A stretch of 64,000 nucleotides of DNA from Talpa occidentalis (GCF_014898055.3 NW_026555331.1:112899194-112963193), one strand, 5' to 3'. Positions 1 to 13,530 are shown, counted from the stretch's first letter. Translations and numbers: made by a program. The notes: generated by a model from the letters alone, not told the origin.

Positions 1-2
1 TG

Positions 3-262
3 ATTTTATTTATTTATTTATACAAGCACTGGGTCCAGTCAGAAGCGCTGGAGGGTGATAGAAATTACCAGAGCCAGAGCGGGGAACAGAACAGGTAGAC
101 TGACGAAGCACACTGCTGAGGGGAGCAGCGGGCGGCAGGAGAGGTCTGAACGCCATGTGGGACCCTCACCTGGTGTCGGGGGATTCAACTGGCGCTGCAG
201 AGGCCGCGGGCAGCTTCGCAACCCAGCACTCAATCGCTGCGCCACCGCCACCGGGGAGGCCC
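3..262 (-). mobile_element. tRNA-derived SINE, class A (left edge)
   Basis: The minus strand reads GGGCCTCCCC head, tRNA-like A and B box region, a body with CCACATGG and CTCAGCAGTGT, and a TAAATAAATAAATAA tail. The B box is degraded and a 6-bp duplication lies next to the head at about 241-252. The window edge prevents checking the target-site duplication. Confidence 0.88.
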
Positions 263-1138
263 ACCATCAGGCTTTTATAGTAACTTTTACCACTCCTATT
301 TTAGAATGGTAACCTTCTATTTTAAACATGATGGCATTATATGAACTGAAAATACTGGCAAGCAGAAGGTTTGACTTCCGTCTTCAGCTATGCTACTTAG
401 TAACTAAGAATCTCTGGGTAATTCATTTACTGAATATGAGTTTCATTTGAACAGTAGCAATAATATTAACACTTCTCCCAAAACCACATAATTGTTAAAA
501 GAATTTAATGATATAAATGCTCGTGAAAATTGCCAAATAGATAATGAAAATGTGAGGTTTGATAATCTCAAATTAATTATGTTTCTTCTGGCTCTATCAG
601 TTTTATGTTGAACAATTTTGGTCATAAGTCACTGACCATACTAAATATTTTTTCCCCTCTTATTTTAGATTCTAAAAGTGGGATTTTGAGTTCAACATTT
701 GAACACTTTTAAGTTACTTATTAATATGCTCCTCTCCAGCAAACCTGTACTACTTTACTTCCTCGTTGGAAGTACATAAATACTCATTTTCTTGCACGTT
801 TACTCTAGAGAGTTTTTAAAATGTGTTTTAAAAATTGTGCCAACTTGATGAAAATTATTAATTGTATTTTATTGGCATGTTTTTAATATATTCATTGAAC
901 ATTTGTATTATTCATTATGAATTCCTTGTGTTCTTAGACTGTATCTTCAAATAGTTATTTGTCATTTTCCTCACTGATTTTTAGAAACCTAGTGTTCATA
1001 TATTAGTTTACTTTTGTTGGGTGTTTCTTCACCAATTGTTTTTTTTTGCTTATCTTTAACTTTTGTTTATGATATTTTTGATGTACCAGTGTTTAACATT
1101 TGTATGTAGTCTCATTTAGTGAACTTTAATTGTTCAAG

Positions 1139-1208
1139 TCACTCCCATCTCTTCTTCCTCTCCCTCTTCTTCCCTTTCTTTCTTCCTTCTTCCATCTTTC
1201 CCTCTGGA
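1139..1208. repeat. Polypyrimidine tract
   Basis: About 70 bp of almost pure C/T sequence in degenerate CTTCTTCC units. Confidence 0.85.
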
Positions 1209-1639
1209 AAAATCTTTCCCATTTGGCAGCTTTTATTGATATTTTAAGTATATAGATTTGCCCTTAATTGGCAGTGAAGCAGACTGAAATCCAGGGTCTT
1301 ATCAGATAACATAATCTCAAGATACCTGTTTGCCAAATTTGATCAAAAAAATTGAGTGAAAAAAATAATACTCAGAGATGATTGCCTGAAAGATATACTA
1401 AATTTGATTTCTAGAGGAGAGTCTGATTATAGCATAAAGACATTTGCTTGTAGTCTGATAATTCTACCTTTTCTAACTCATGATCCCTTATCAGGCTATC
1501 TTAAGTATATGGAGAAATTGAAACAGGGGAAACAAACAGACTCAGCTAGTTTGTACCTTACCATAGTGCCACTAGCTCCTTTATGTCTTGTTGTCCTTAA
1601 TAGTGTAAAATTCTACCATTAATCAAATTCTGATTCCAT

Positions 1640-1830
1640 CCCTAACATTTTACATGCTTTATCTCAATTTCCACAACAACATAATAGGAAAAATTATTCT
1701 ACTTTTACTCATGAAAACGCAGGGACATTGAGAGATAAAGGTGATTTGCATAGTACCACATAGATTGTAGGTGGAGGACTGGGATGTGAATTCAAATCCA
1801 GACTGTTCTGATTCCAGAACCTATTTCTTC
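1640..1830 (+). repeat. MIR SINE remnant
   Basis: ACATGCTTTATCTCAATTTC, CACAACAACATAATAGGAA and GGGATGTGAATTCAAATCCA follow the MIR core order in sense orientation. Confidence 0.65.
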
Positions 1831-2788
1831 ATTGCTATTCTTTTTGAGTGTGTATGTGCATTTGTGTGTGCACACACACACAAATGCACATACACAGATG
1901 CACATACACAGATACCTCCACACTCCTCCCATACCTGATTTCCTTATCGTGATATGTCTTGATAATTCTGCTCTGTCATTGATATAGAAAGGGAGGTAAA
2001 GCAAAGTGAATGAAGCAGAATAGCAACATCCAAGATAATGAACTGAATAAAAATGATGTTGAACTGAAAACATTGTGGGATGGATTTAGAACTTCTCTTA
2101 TTCTTAAAATGACCCAATAACATTTTGTTCTCATACCTCTCAGTTCAGATATCCCATATGTATAATATGCTCTTAACAAGGGAACTCATGACAATTTCAA
2201 AGCAGCCAAAGGCCAGAGACAAATGGGTTGGTCTTAATTTGGCAATTGTAATAAATTTCTATTCCATTGCTTTTGATTGATGGCAGCCTGCTATGGTGGG
2301 TGTGATGTGAGCCTTTGAAAGCTGCTTTAAAGCAAAACATAACAGAAACAACTAATAGTCTTTTACTAGCATTTGGATGATTAATATTACACCTTCTGTT
2401 CAATTTTAAGCAGAATAAGAATTAGGTCAATGGAAACAGTCCTTTTATTCTTTCTTTAGAAAACTTGGGACAGTCACAGGATTCAATTTCCGGATGTTAT
2501 TTTGCTTAGATTTATATCTGTCAATTTTAGAGCTTAAAAGTCTGCAGAAGTAACAGAGAAGTGCACTGCAGCTTTTTTAGGTAGTTGAGACTAAAGGTCG
2601 GTGGTTATAGTTTGAGAGCATTGGTGGTCTTACCCAGCGTCTGGCATGATGAGGTGGGGTGATGAATGAGAATCAACCAGAGAATGCAGTTGGGAGTCAG
2701 GCTTGCAGGCAGGTTTGGAGGTGATTGAGAAAGCACAGTTGTCCCATTAAAAATAACTAACAAAGGCTTGTTTTGTGATTATTTGCAG

Positions 2789-2909
2789 AAAGATTACCAC
2801 TTTGAATATACAGAATGTGACAGCAGTGGCTCCAGATGGAGGGTGGCCATTCCGAATTCTGCCATGGACTGCTCAGGCCTGCCTGACCCCGTGAGAGGCA
2901 AAGAATGCA
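2789..2909 (+). CDS. ELAPOR2: ELAPOR2 exon A (first exon in window)
   Basis: The acceptor is atttgcag and the donor is gtatgt. The exon is 121 nt, starts in phase 0 and ends in phase 1. It encodes about 40 residues beginning [19 protein letters not shown], including a cysteine pair and the [10 protein letters not shown] segment of the N-terminal lumenal region. The next exon completes the split codon as threonine. The exon is isolated by more than 13 kb from its downstream neighbour. Confidence 0.9.
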
Positions 2910-3134
2910 GTATGTTTTGACATTTCCCCCCTGATTAAACCATAACCCCTTCATATTAACCCAAGATGTTAATTATAATATAAGAGACACGTACCTCTGA
3001 TGTCTAGGAGCGCAGAAGCACACTTTGCCAATACTCGATGGGCTGTCTGAAGTCTACATGAGACACAAAGCATTATGAGGATTTTATTTATTTAAATATT
3101 TCAGTTTATAGTCTTTAATTTCTTTTTCATTTGT

Positions 3135-3320
3135 TTTTTTTCCTTTAAATTTTAAAAGAGCTTTTAAAAATTTTGGTTAATATACATAATGTACATTTTA
3201 CCATCTAAAACCATTCTTCCGTGTCCAGCTCAGTGGCATTGTATAAATCACATTGCTGTACTGTTACTGCCATTAGCCTGCCCCAAAACTCTTTGCTCTA
3301 GCAATGGATCTCTTTTCTTT
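3135..3320 (-). mobile_element. Old L1 3' fragment
   Basis: Contains the degenerate motif series of old L1M 3' ends read in reverse (TTTTACCATCT, GTGTCCAGCTCAGTGGCATT, ACTGTTACTGCCATTAGCC). Boundaries are approximate. Confidence 0.55.
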
Positions 3321-4837
3321 TTTAAGTCATAGAAATAACTAATTTGTCTTTTCAGTATAACCTACAGAGAAGTTGTAAAATTAATGCACCATCATGTTTT
3401 TTTTAGCACTTAAGCAGGTTTAAGTGCAACATTATGAATTAACAGAGAAATATGTTATTAAATTCATTTTAATTTATAAACTCTCCTTATTTGTTTGATT
3501 TGGATTCCTCCAGCGAAATAGTTTAGGAGTGGTCTGGAGCTCAAAGCAGGAAGTAAGATGGAAAGATTATTTTGGTTTTCTTGCTGTCTTCCAAATGGTA
3601 TTCCTAAAAGTTTAGTTCTTGTGTTTTCAAATGAAAGAGCATATAAGCAAATTATTAAATGGTAGTTAACTCCTTCTGGGTCAGAGAGAGAATATGCCTC
3701 TGTTTTGGATTGGTTTTTTTTTTTTTTTTTTTTTTTTAGCAAAGGAAAATTAGGGAAGAAAATCATTATTTCTTGGTGAATGGTATGAAATGAATAGAGA
3801 GAGACCTGAGAATCCCTGTAGGGGGTAAAGACTTCAGTCCAGCAAGAGTGTTAAAAGGTAGTGGAGTGAGTGTGAGACTGGAGGGTATGCTACCATGTGG
3901 GCAGAGTGGATCAGCTTTCAGTGATGGCAGACTGGAAATAACACCTGTGGGATCAGCTCATCGTAAAATTGCATTGGTCAACTTCCTGGCAGATCTGTCT
4001 ATTGTTTATCTGTACTTAGCTTTTAATATTGGATAATTCACTAATTTCTTGGTGTTCTTGTAAACTCCCTCATTGAAGTGGACTGCCAATCACCATGAAA
4101 GCTAATTTGTATCTAGGAGATATGGTGGTGCTGGCTGGCAGTGGCTCTGGAGAGCTGATTGTTAATTTGAAATGGTCCATTGTGGATTTTTTACTCCATG
4201 GAAATTGGGGAACACTATAAGTCAGGAATCTCACTTTCCTTTGAGACCAATTGTTAAACAGTTTACCAACATGTCACTAAATAAATTATTTGGCCAAAAG
4301 TTCAAAACTTTATTACAGAAATGATGCCTAATTACTAATCTCTATCTGAATACTAGTTTCTATTTGAATATTTCCAGGGACATTTTGGCTCATTATTTAC
4401 CATAATCTTCCATAGATAATGTTTCGTACATGAAACTCTACTAGGACTTTTCTACAAATTTCTAAAAGTAATTAAGTCGCCATTATTACTAATTTAAAAA
4501 AAGATACAATTTACTTTAAAAATGACTTTACTTATGTGGTGACTGGACATTTTTTAAACCAGTAGATTGTCTGAAATCATTCTGAATTTGCAATTATTTC
4601 ACCATTAATATACTTATTATTTTTTTTTTTTTGGAAGCTGTTTGTCTGGTCTCTGATATGTGACTTTTCCTTCATGTGGTAAAAGCAAGTTATTTTAAAA
4701 GTTACAACTTAATAGATCTAAATAACTTACAAGCTCAGTTAATTCATAACATTAAACATGTTAATATTTACCCTATTACTACTCATTAAAGTACAGCTGA
4801 AGGCAGTTTTCTTCAGTGGCTTAGGTATTCTCTTGCT

Positions 4838-5095
4838 AATAATAGTTGCCATTTCTCATGTACTGATTCCGTGCTAAACATTATGCTTGGAGCTTTAACT
4901 CAGTCTCCCATTACACCACCTTACAATTCTCTCAGAGAGCTACTGTTAGTGTTTCCATTGTACTGATGAGAACAATAAGAGTTAGAGTGGTGTAATAAGT
5001 TACCACAGATCATATAGCTAACATGTGGCAAATCTGGATTCAAAAATACACATGTCTTATTCCAGAGCCTGCCTTTTACCCTCACTTAAACTGCC
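4838..5095 (+). repeat. MIR SINE remnant
   Basis: Order GCTAATAATAGTTGCCATTT, CCGTGCTAAACATTATGCTT, ATTGTACTGATGAGAACAAT and TCTGGATTCAAAAATACAC matches a nearly full MIR. Confidence 0.65.
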
Positions 5096-6287
5096 ACTTG
5101 AACATGCCAGCCTGGAACAGCTTCCAAAGCCCCAGCTGGGGGACTCACAGCTCTGTTGGTGGACATCTTCAAGGGATATTGTAAAAACTGTGCTTCAAGG
5201 ATAAAAGAGGGAAGTGACCTAACAGCAGAGAAGGTGTAGCATTGAGACAGTGGTTATATCCCCTTGTTCTGGAGAAGACAGGGTTATTGTGGTCTAGGTT
5301 CCTTGCCAGCCGTGCCTGAGTGATGTCAAGACCGTGGGTGGTAAGTGATGCCCATAGACTAGACTCAGCAGTTGTGCTGTAATGATGTGCCCCAGCAGCT
5401 GGGCCATATAACAAGAGAATATAAAAAAGTGGAACATAACAACTTCAAGTAAGTGAAGAATATTTAAGGCAATTGTTGTGTGGGGACATATTTTTCCCCC
5501 AGATCTTGATGTCTCCAAATGAAGTTGGATCCAAAATTGGGCCTCAGTTGAAAATGTTATATAGTCTTCAGAATGTAATAGAGTAGCTTCCCTACTCTTA
5601 ATAGAGGAGGCTTTCCCTCAGTAGTAGTTGTAAATTTCTCCGAAAATCGATAGGTAAGCTTTATTATAAATTTTTATTTTTAAAGAAATCATATAGAATC
5701 TGGTTGTAAGGCTCCTCTGAATGAAGTCAATGAGAAGACACATAACAGTTTTTGTTGCATTAGAACTCTGGAGTATATGTGAGCTTGAAGTGTATTATAG
5801 GGCTCAGGAAATGGGTTAGAGAGCTCTTACTGACACTGGTCCCTGTTGTCCTCTTGCCTCTTCTGCTGTGGAAAACTCCTCAGTCTCTTGTAGTGCTGCT
5901 TTAGGCAGGCCATAGAGATTACCCCATAGCTCCTTCTTTTTTGGTAGCTCCAGGCTTAGCTACTGGGAACTTTGATGCTTTCTTCCAAGTCTGGGTGCTA
6001 AGAATCTTGAGTGTGCATATCACCCATAGTTTGAGGTCTTGGTGTCATTCAAGCACAGTGTGCATGAGCATGCCATTCCTGAACCACAACATTCCTGGTT
6101 TTCTCCTGGAACAAAGGGAGAATCCTGTACTAGTTCCATCCCTTCTCCACTGATGGGTCACTGTTCTTGCACAAGCATTTGGAAAATCTTCCCTAATTCT
6201 TTGGGTCCCTGTGAAATTCTTTTTTTTTCCCTGTGAAATTCTTAAATCATCAAAAACAAGTTATTTTGGAATGGTTGCCTGCGTGGG

Positions 6288-6321
6288 ATTCATTCATTCA
6301 TTCATTCATTCATTCATTCAT
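6288..6321. repeat. (ATTC)n microsatellite
   Basis: About eight tandem ATTC units in intronic sequence. Confidence 0.95.
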
Positions 6322-8024
6322 ATTCTCTACCACACTCCTCTTTTCCCCATTTATTTTAAACCAAATCTTAAAAATGAAAGCCTGTCTTCCAGTAGTGAGA
6401 GAATTTCTTTACCTGTTTCCTCACATATTTACTAAGTCCATGACACCAATTACAACCATAACACATCATTTTCTAATTCATAATCGTTATTTAAGATATC
6501 TGTAATTCAGTTTGGTATGTTTATATCAAATTGGTTATAGTCTTGTGCAAATTGCTTAATCTTGAACTTTAATATTTATATTACTTCTAATATTTGGTTT
6601 TCTTGAATCAAAAGTTCTATGTTCAGATTAGAAACAAAAGTCCTTTCGTACAAAAAAGATTTTTTTCCCCTTAGATCTATTGTTATAACCTACATTTAAT
6701 GGACCTTAAGGAATAAATAAATAATCCCAGTTTGAGTCAATAGCTTTTAATTCCATTTGGAAGTGTCAGAGGAAGGATTCTTATGGAAAAGATGGTTTTA
6801 GCTTGGTGGGTGAGATATTTAAAAATCCGTATCTTGGGATCATAGTACTTCCAAGTGTAGACTTTTCCCCAGTATTCAACACATTGTCTATTGAAATTGT
6901 GTTAGAAGAGTTGATACTGACATAGCAACCTGTGCATCAGCCAGTTGAATGGAATGCCACAGAATGAAGATTACAGTCATACATTAAGTCTGTTCTATAG
7001 AATACCATTCCCAAGAAACACTACCCATTTAGAAAAAAAGTGCATCAGGATTTTATGTGGTGAAATACTTGCGTGTTTGCAAAGTGATAAATGCTGTGAC
7101 CCCTTCTTGGAGGTATACACTGCATATTTACATGTAAATATCTCTGAGAAATATAACAGGTATTTATTTATATGTTGCTTGTTGTAGTTACATGCAGCCT
7201 GTTTTTCCCAGAATTTCCCTATTATTTTTGATAATAGGATTTTTATCTAATGTGTAGTTGGAATCCTTGGGCTAATTTCTGCAGGTATTATTTTTGGAAA
7301 CCACAGATTTAAACATACATACCTTGCTAATTTTGTAAATGTTTACATAATGTTACTTGTACTGTGACTTAACTAATTTCATATAGTCTGCTTGCTCTAC
7401 AAGTTTAATTTGCGATGTTGCTGCTTTGGTATCCAGTTGAAGACCCCCACAATTGGTAGCTAAGTGTAGCATACACCTGAGATTAGCCCAAGATCTGCAA
7501 ATGACTTACATATTTAGGCAAAATATTGATCACAGCTATTTATTAATCTTAATTCATCGAACAAACATGGAGTGTTTCCTGTGTTCTTGACAATAGGGAC
7601 AAACATAATAAAACAAAAGGTGCCTATTTTCCAGAACTTTCATTTTAATAAGAGAGCAATCGGGTCAATATTTATAGGGTGTAGTGGCAACGTAGGCAAA
7701 CTGCATGATGGATATACATACCTCAGGTGTCCTCACCAAAGAGAGAGGGGATGACTTCTCATCAGAGGGTCTTATAGTGTAGCAGGTATAAGTTTGAAGT
7801 TCAGACTCATCAGTTACTAGCTAAATAACCTTGGAAAATTATCTGAGACTTGTCAGGTTCATGTGAGAAATTGTGTTCTAACTTAATTGAATCAGGATTA
7901 AATGCCATACTTAATGGGCCAATGTGTTAATTTTCTTAGAGTCTGTGAGGCGCATCCTGCAGGAAGAAGTTCTTTAACTCCATGATACAAAGTGGCATTG
8001 GAGGCATAGCAAACCTGGGCAGAG

Positions 8025-8039
8025 CTGCAAGGGGGCGCC
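8025..8039 (+). promoter_or_regulatory. Candidate CTCF-type motif
   Basis: CTGCAAGGGGGCGCC matches 12 of 15 positions of the common CTCF core CCACCAGGGGGCGCC. It sits in a short GC-rich, repeat-free island of the first large intron. Motif only; occupancy is unknown. Confidence 0.35.
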
Positions 8040-8284
8040 GCCTTGGGCTTTTCTGCGTTTTGCATGGCTGCTCTCAGGCAGGATGTGAGAATGGACGGAG
8101 ATTCTGGCAGATCTTACAGGCTCTTATGTGTCATACCAGTAGCTCTTACCTGGAGACAGTCATTCATATATGTTTGAAGGGCTTAAATGAGATAATAAAT
8201 ACAATCTATAATGCAAGAAATCACAATTGTGTAACACTATAACTTCATAGTAATAATGAAAAGTCATAACAGTGAATCTTTACT

Positions 8285-8470
8285 TGCTATTGCCAGACAC
8301 AGTTATAAATGCTTTCTATGAATTCACTCAAGTTCATTTAGTCATCCCAACAATCATTTAAAGTAGGTATTTTTATTACCTCACATAAATAAGTCCAAGG
8401 CAGAACTGGAATTTGAAACCTGGGTTCATGTTTTTAACCCTTCTAGTGTACCGCCTCTTTGGAATACACT
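8285..8470 (+). repeat. MIR SINE remnant
   Basis: GCCAGACACAGTTATAAATG, ATCCCAACAATCATTTAAAG and AACTGGAATTTGAAACCTGG follow the MIR consensus order. Confidence 0.65.
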
Positions 8471-8851
8471 ATACTATATGCTGTGTCAGTGTTAGTCCCC
8501 TTCTTGAGTCATCCCTGCCCCTCACATTTATCTCCTGGAGAGTTAAGTGGATTGTTTTTAAAAGATGACATCTAAAAGGTGACATATGTTGCTTGTGAAG
8601 CATTTTCATTGAATACTGATCCCTACAGATATTATTCCTAATTGTAAGTACTTTTCTGAAGGGTAAGAGGATAACATCGTGAATTTAGGGGCACATTTTG
8701 TAATTATAACTTACTATACAATGAGAGGTTGGTTAGTGTTTTTTTTCTATGCCTAGCATGTTGAATTATACAATTTTATAAATGAATTATAAAATAAAAA
8801 CATTTTATTATTTAACATGTATTAGAAAAAAATTGCTGCCTTTTTTAACTT

Positions 8852-9157
8852 AAAAATTTGCACTTGGGGGCCTCCCCAGTGGCGCAGTGGTTGAGCGCTG
8901 GGTTGCGAAGCTGCCCGCAACCTCTGCAGCACCTGTTCCATCCCCGACTGCTCCCCAGCCACCGGAGGAGGGTCCCACATGGCGCGCAGACCTCTCCTGC
9001 GCCTGCTGCTCCCCTCAGCAGTGTACTTCGGTCCTTCTGCCTGCTCTGCTCCCCGCTCTGGCTCTGGTGAATTCTCTCACCCTCCCGCGCTTCTGACTGT
9101 ACCCAGTGCTTGTCTAAATAAATAAATAAATCTTAAAAAAAAAAATTTGCACTTGGG
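8852..9157 (+). mobile_element. tRNA-derived SINE, class A, with 17-bp TSD
   Basis: Full-length element from GGCCTCCCC to an AATAAATAAATCTT-A(n) tail. It is flanked by perfect direct repeats AAAAATTTGCACTTGGG at 8852-8868 and 9141-9157. The A box TGGCGCAGTGG is intact; the B box carries TTCCATCCC in place of TTCGATCCC. Confidence 0.95.
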
Positions 9158-10409
9158 AATAGAGTTCTATTTCATTCTTCTGAAGAGCAGAGGATCTCTA
9201 ATCCCCTCGTGATTCCCAAGAAAGCACTAGAACACGGGAACATTTGTTGACAGAAAAATTTTGGTGTTATCAGAGACTCATTGACCTCAGTGTTTCATTT
9301 CTGTATATGAAACACCGAGATCTAATCAGATTTGTAAGGCTATGCTTTTCAAATGTTGATGCATTGAGTTCTAAATGGGAACAGTGTTGAAGTTAAATGT
9401 GCTCAGTAACACAGATGGTAGGTGAAAGGCAGGAACAAATGCGATTTAGAGAACAACTCAAATCAGGCTTTACATCATTTGTAGTGTTTGATGGGAGCTG
9501 TGGCTGAGGGAACCTCTGAAAAAAAATGTTTTATAAGGAGATGAGAAAACTCAGCTCTCAGAACTACAGAATCAAGGACAGAGAGACTATCAGGATGTAG
9601 GGGGTGACTGACACTTTCTACTGAACAGGAAAAGTTCAGCATGATATAGGATCAAAGTGTTAGGACATAATTGGAATTTGAGAAAACTGATTTCACAGAT
9701 GCATTGTTCTGCTCTCTTAGGTGACCTCATCAAATACTCAGAACATTTTCCTTCCCCTGACCTTCGCTGTTATGTTTTTTATATAAACCTGTGTCATCCT
9801 TTGTGCACTCAACTGGAATTGGTTCCTACCCTATCAAACACTAAAGTCAAAATGCCACAATAGAATACATTTGTATTGTTTTTAAAGATGAAAACTACTT
9901 TAGTTAGCTTTTGCTTATCTTTTTGTCTGCTACGAATTAATGATTTTTGTAGTGGAGGATATGGTGTGTGTGGGGGGACTGGCATTGATGTTCTGGCTCA
10001 TCAGTTGAGAAGTATGGTGATGATTATACTCTATACATCCTGATAGGGCTGTGTGGCATGAGGACCCATTCATTAGAAAGGATGTAGGGGTAAAAATTAG
10101 TTTTCAGTGTAGAGATATTTTTAAATAACAGTGATTAGAGAGAATTAACCAAAATAGATTTGTATTAATATGTTCTTTTCTGTATCTTCTCTTTCACTTT
10201 TGTTTTTGTAAAATGAGAGGTGAAAATTACTTCTTTTCTCTGTCAAAGAATTTCATAAATATGAACTTAAAAAAATCACTTCTCTGTGGCCTTCCACTTC
10301 ATCCTTGAGCCTTAATGAAAAGTTAAAAATTGATATTGATGGGATTGGGTTCTAAGAAATCAGTTCTAGTAATTTTATCTTTGACATTCCAGTTCTAGAA
10401 ATTTATCTT

Positions 10410-10600
10410 TTATATATTTTTTTTTCCTTATTGAGGTAACAGTGGCTTACAACACTGTACATGATTTAGGGGAGTAGGTCAGACTTTAGGTGTGTCTTAC
10501 CACATCATACTCACCATCAATGCATTCATAGCCTTTTATGTCTTAATATAAATAAGGGGACATCAGCAGGGCATAGCCTGTTTTGGCATCCTCCTGTCTT
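10410..10600 (-). mobile_element. Old L1 3' fragment
   Basis: TTCCTTATTGAGGTAACAG followed by TACAACACTGTACATGATTT resembles the other antisense L1 3' ends in the window (26795, 17240). Boundaries are approximate. A local direct duplication flanks it. Confidence 0.6.
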
Positions 10601-11060
10601 GCTTTCATTTTTGTAAAATGAGAGTTCAAAATTATTTTTCCTTCCAAGAATTCCAGAAACAATTACTTAAAAGGATAGTGTTTGAGTTTTCTCATTACTA
10701 GCATTGGAAGAAGAAGAGGTAATTGAGATTTGCTGGTTTCTATATGATAGTTTCTTAGATCACATTTCCTATGTTCTTGTGTTTTCTATGAGAGGAATTA
10801 TAAGCAATTGATGGTTATAATTATATGACAATGATAAATGATTGGCTAAATTATTGATAAAGCTAAAATTTATCTTTTTTAAGGTCCACAGTCTATGCAT
10901 TATTTTCCCTGTTTGTACTGTCTTTAATATAAGTGACAGAAACAGTAGTTACAAGTTCCTATGCAGTCAATAACAATGTCTATAGCTTTAACCTAATTTT
11001 ATTGCTCTCATTTTATCAAAATTTAGAAATTGAAGGAAAATTGATAATTGTCCTAAAGAT

Positions 11061-11356
11061 GTATGTTTATTTATTTATTTATTTATTTATTTATTAAGAT
11101 TTAGTTATTTATACAAGCACTGGGTAAAGTCAGAAGCGCGGGAGGGTGAGAGAATTCACCAGAGTCAGAGTGGGGAATAGAACAGGCAGAGTGACGAAAT
11201 ACACTGCTGAGGGGAGCAGCGGGTGTGGCAGGAGAGATCTGTTACGCCATGTGGGACCCTTGCCTGTGGCTGGAGATCGAACCGGCACTGCAGAGGCTGT
11301 GGGCAGCTTTGCAGCCCAGCGCTCAACCGCTGCGCCACCAGGGGAGGCCCGTATGT
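11061..11356 (-). mobile_element. tRNA-derived SINE, class A, antisense
   Basis: Full-length copy with a long (TTTA)n tail at its left (3') end and the GGGCCTCCCC head ending at 11350. A short GTATGT repeat at 11061-11066 and 11351-11356 is the only visible target duplication. Confidence 0.9.
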
Positions 11357-13004
11357 ATTTTTATATAATTTTTAACAGTGTTAATTTTACAGTGAATTTA
11401 ACTTAGTAAAATATAAATTACATATATTTTTAGGAAGATGAGTCTAGATAGAATAGAAGCTCCAAGACAGTAGGGACTATTTCCATTTTATTCATCAAAA
11501 TATTCTTGGTACCTTAGTGTTTGCCTACTAAATCCTAGGTCCTCAAAAAATATTTGTTAAGTGAATTAATTTAATATAGTGTGTTTCCCAGAAACTTACC
11601 AATACTGAGATTCCATAGTCTCATATACAACATCAATATCTTATTAAACGAGTACATCCAAAATCCTTTTACTACTACTAATTGTTGTGTGACATTTAGA
11701 AAATACATTTTAGTAATAAAGAACTTTGATTAAAATAGCAAAAATGGATGAATTATGAATAAATGTAATTGATAGCCATCATCTGTCTAAGCATGTAGTC
11801 TCTGGAGGAAAGGAAAACAAAATTAAGAGGCCCTTGTGGTGAAAAGATTAAAAATAGATGTTCTTTATTGTTAGGCATAAATCATAGATGATTATCAGCA
11901 TATAAATGATTTAGTTCAGTAGCCATTACTTTGTACATTGTCCCAGGTGGTTGCATGATCATAGCAATGCTTTGAATTTCCTTGTCACTTTTTACTATCA
12001 GAGAAGTTTACACAGCCTCTTGTAACACCATAGGCAATCCAATGAAGGAAGATTGGAAAGTGGCATTCTCACTGAAATGTGAATAAATGGTGGCACTGAG
12101 GATTAAGTAAATTTTCTCAGCTGCTTGCTGGTTGGAGATAGACTAATATAAAAACCTTTTTTTCATATCTGATTTTTCATACCTACATATTTCAACCTTT
12201 ATTGATCCAAAGAGGCAGAAATAAATTTAGAAAAGAAGAGGCATAGAGCTGAGAAAAATAACACTGAATTAAGCACATGACCTTGGTTTATACTTCAAGA
12301 GGTTAGGTTTTTAACCATCGCTCACTGGGTACTTAGGTGAAATATTGTAAACTCCCAGGTTAAACCTACTGTTTATACTATATATACTTACCAAATATTT
12401 TTCTGTTCTCATATCAGAACTTTGGAGTTTGTTTATCTTTAGTTGCATTCACTGACTCTGAGGTTTTGAGGTTGTTGAAAAAAAAAAAAGTATTGTTTTA
12501 GAAATGACCAAATGTTTACCTGAATATATTCAACTAACAGTTTCAACAGCTATTTACAATAATTGCTTATTGTCTACATCCTTCTTTTGTTAAGGGAGTC
12601 CTATGTTATATTCTATATAAAATCTAAAATAAAAAGATTATAGTCCCTAAAGTGATGGTGGCAAAGATAGAATATGAAAAGAAAAGTTGGTCATTGATGA
12701 TTGTCGAGGTCAGCAGTGCTAATTGTGTTGATACAACATGAAGTAAGTAAATTGTGTTTAACAAGAATGTGTGGCTTTTTTCTTCCTTTGATATGTCTCT
12801 AGAGCTTCCAGGATGGGAGAAAAGATTGAGGAGTAGCAAATGATAAAATAGAAAAAGCTTTAGACACTTTAGCTCTCCATTATTATATCCATCTGACTAA
12901 TTTTGATTCATAATTATTCTGAAGAATAATTTAGTGGCAAATAATAATGATCAGTTTAGTGGCAAAATTCTTATTACCCAGATCCCTGAATTGTATTACT
13001 AATA

Positions 13005-13170
13005 ATTGTAGCTTACATTAGTGGTATATTTTATGTCAGGCATATTGCTAAATGCTTTATATGTAATATCTATCCCCACAACCACTCATTGGGATAGATA
13101 ATACCATCTTCCTTTTACAAATGAGGGACAGTGAGATGTGGAAGTTAGTAACTTACTAAAATGTTATTTG
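13005..13170 (+). repeat. MIR SINE remnant
   Basis: TGTCAGGCATATTGCTAAAT, CCACAACCACTCATTGGGAT and TTTTACAAATGAGGGACAG match the MIR core. Confidence 0.65.
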
Positions 13171-13384
13171 AAGGTGTGCTTTTGGTATGGTATGTTAAAA
13201 ATTCACAAGAAATCTGAGGGTAAGGAATAGCTAATGTTTTATAATGGTCACAAATATTGTTTAATAGTTCAGGATAGGAAATGACAATGATATGAAATAT
13301 AATAAATTTGGATAGAATTTCTTGCCTTTTTTTGTATTGATTATACGTAATTGTCTGAATCAGATGTTCATGGGTCACCTGGTT

Positions 13385-13530
13385 CGGAGTCAGACTTAAA
13401 AGTGAATATTGACTTTGCCATTGGCTAATTAGGTATCTTTTTATTTGGGATATTTAAATGTATTGTGCCTCAGTTTCCTCATTTGGTAAATGGGCATAGC
13501 ATCCTTTTCCCCACAGGTCTATTATAAATA
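13385..13530 (-). repeat. MIR SINE remnant
   Basis: GTGCCTCAGTTTCCTCATTT and GGTAAATGGGCATAGCATCC are the antisense MIR motifs. A few hundred bases from a sense MIR. Confidence 0.6.

Larger units (their letters stand above)
1..2788 (+). other. ELAPOR2 intron upstream of exon A (partial)
   Basis: It holds a SINE at the left edge, a pyrimidine-rich stretch near 1139-1207, a MIR near 1640-1830 and a short CA/TG inverted simple repeat near 1850-1900. The rest is AT-rich sequence in which I see nothing specific. Confidence 0.7.

Noticed and set aside
6288..6321. Regular tandem repeats that might be a CRISPR-like array
   Set aside because: A plain tetranucleotide microsatellite without spacers; the genome is mammalian.
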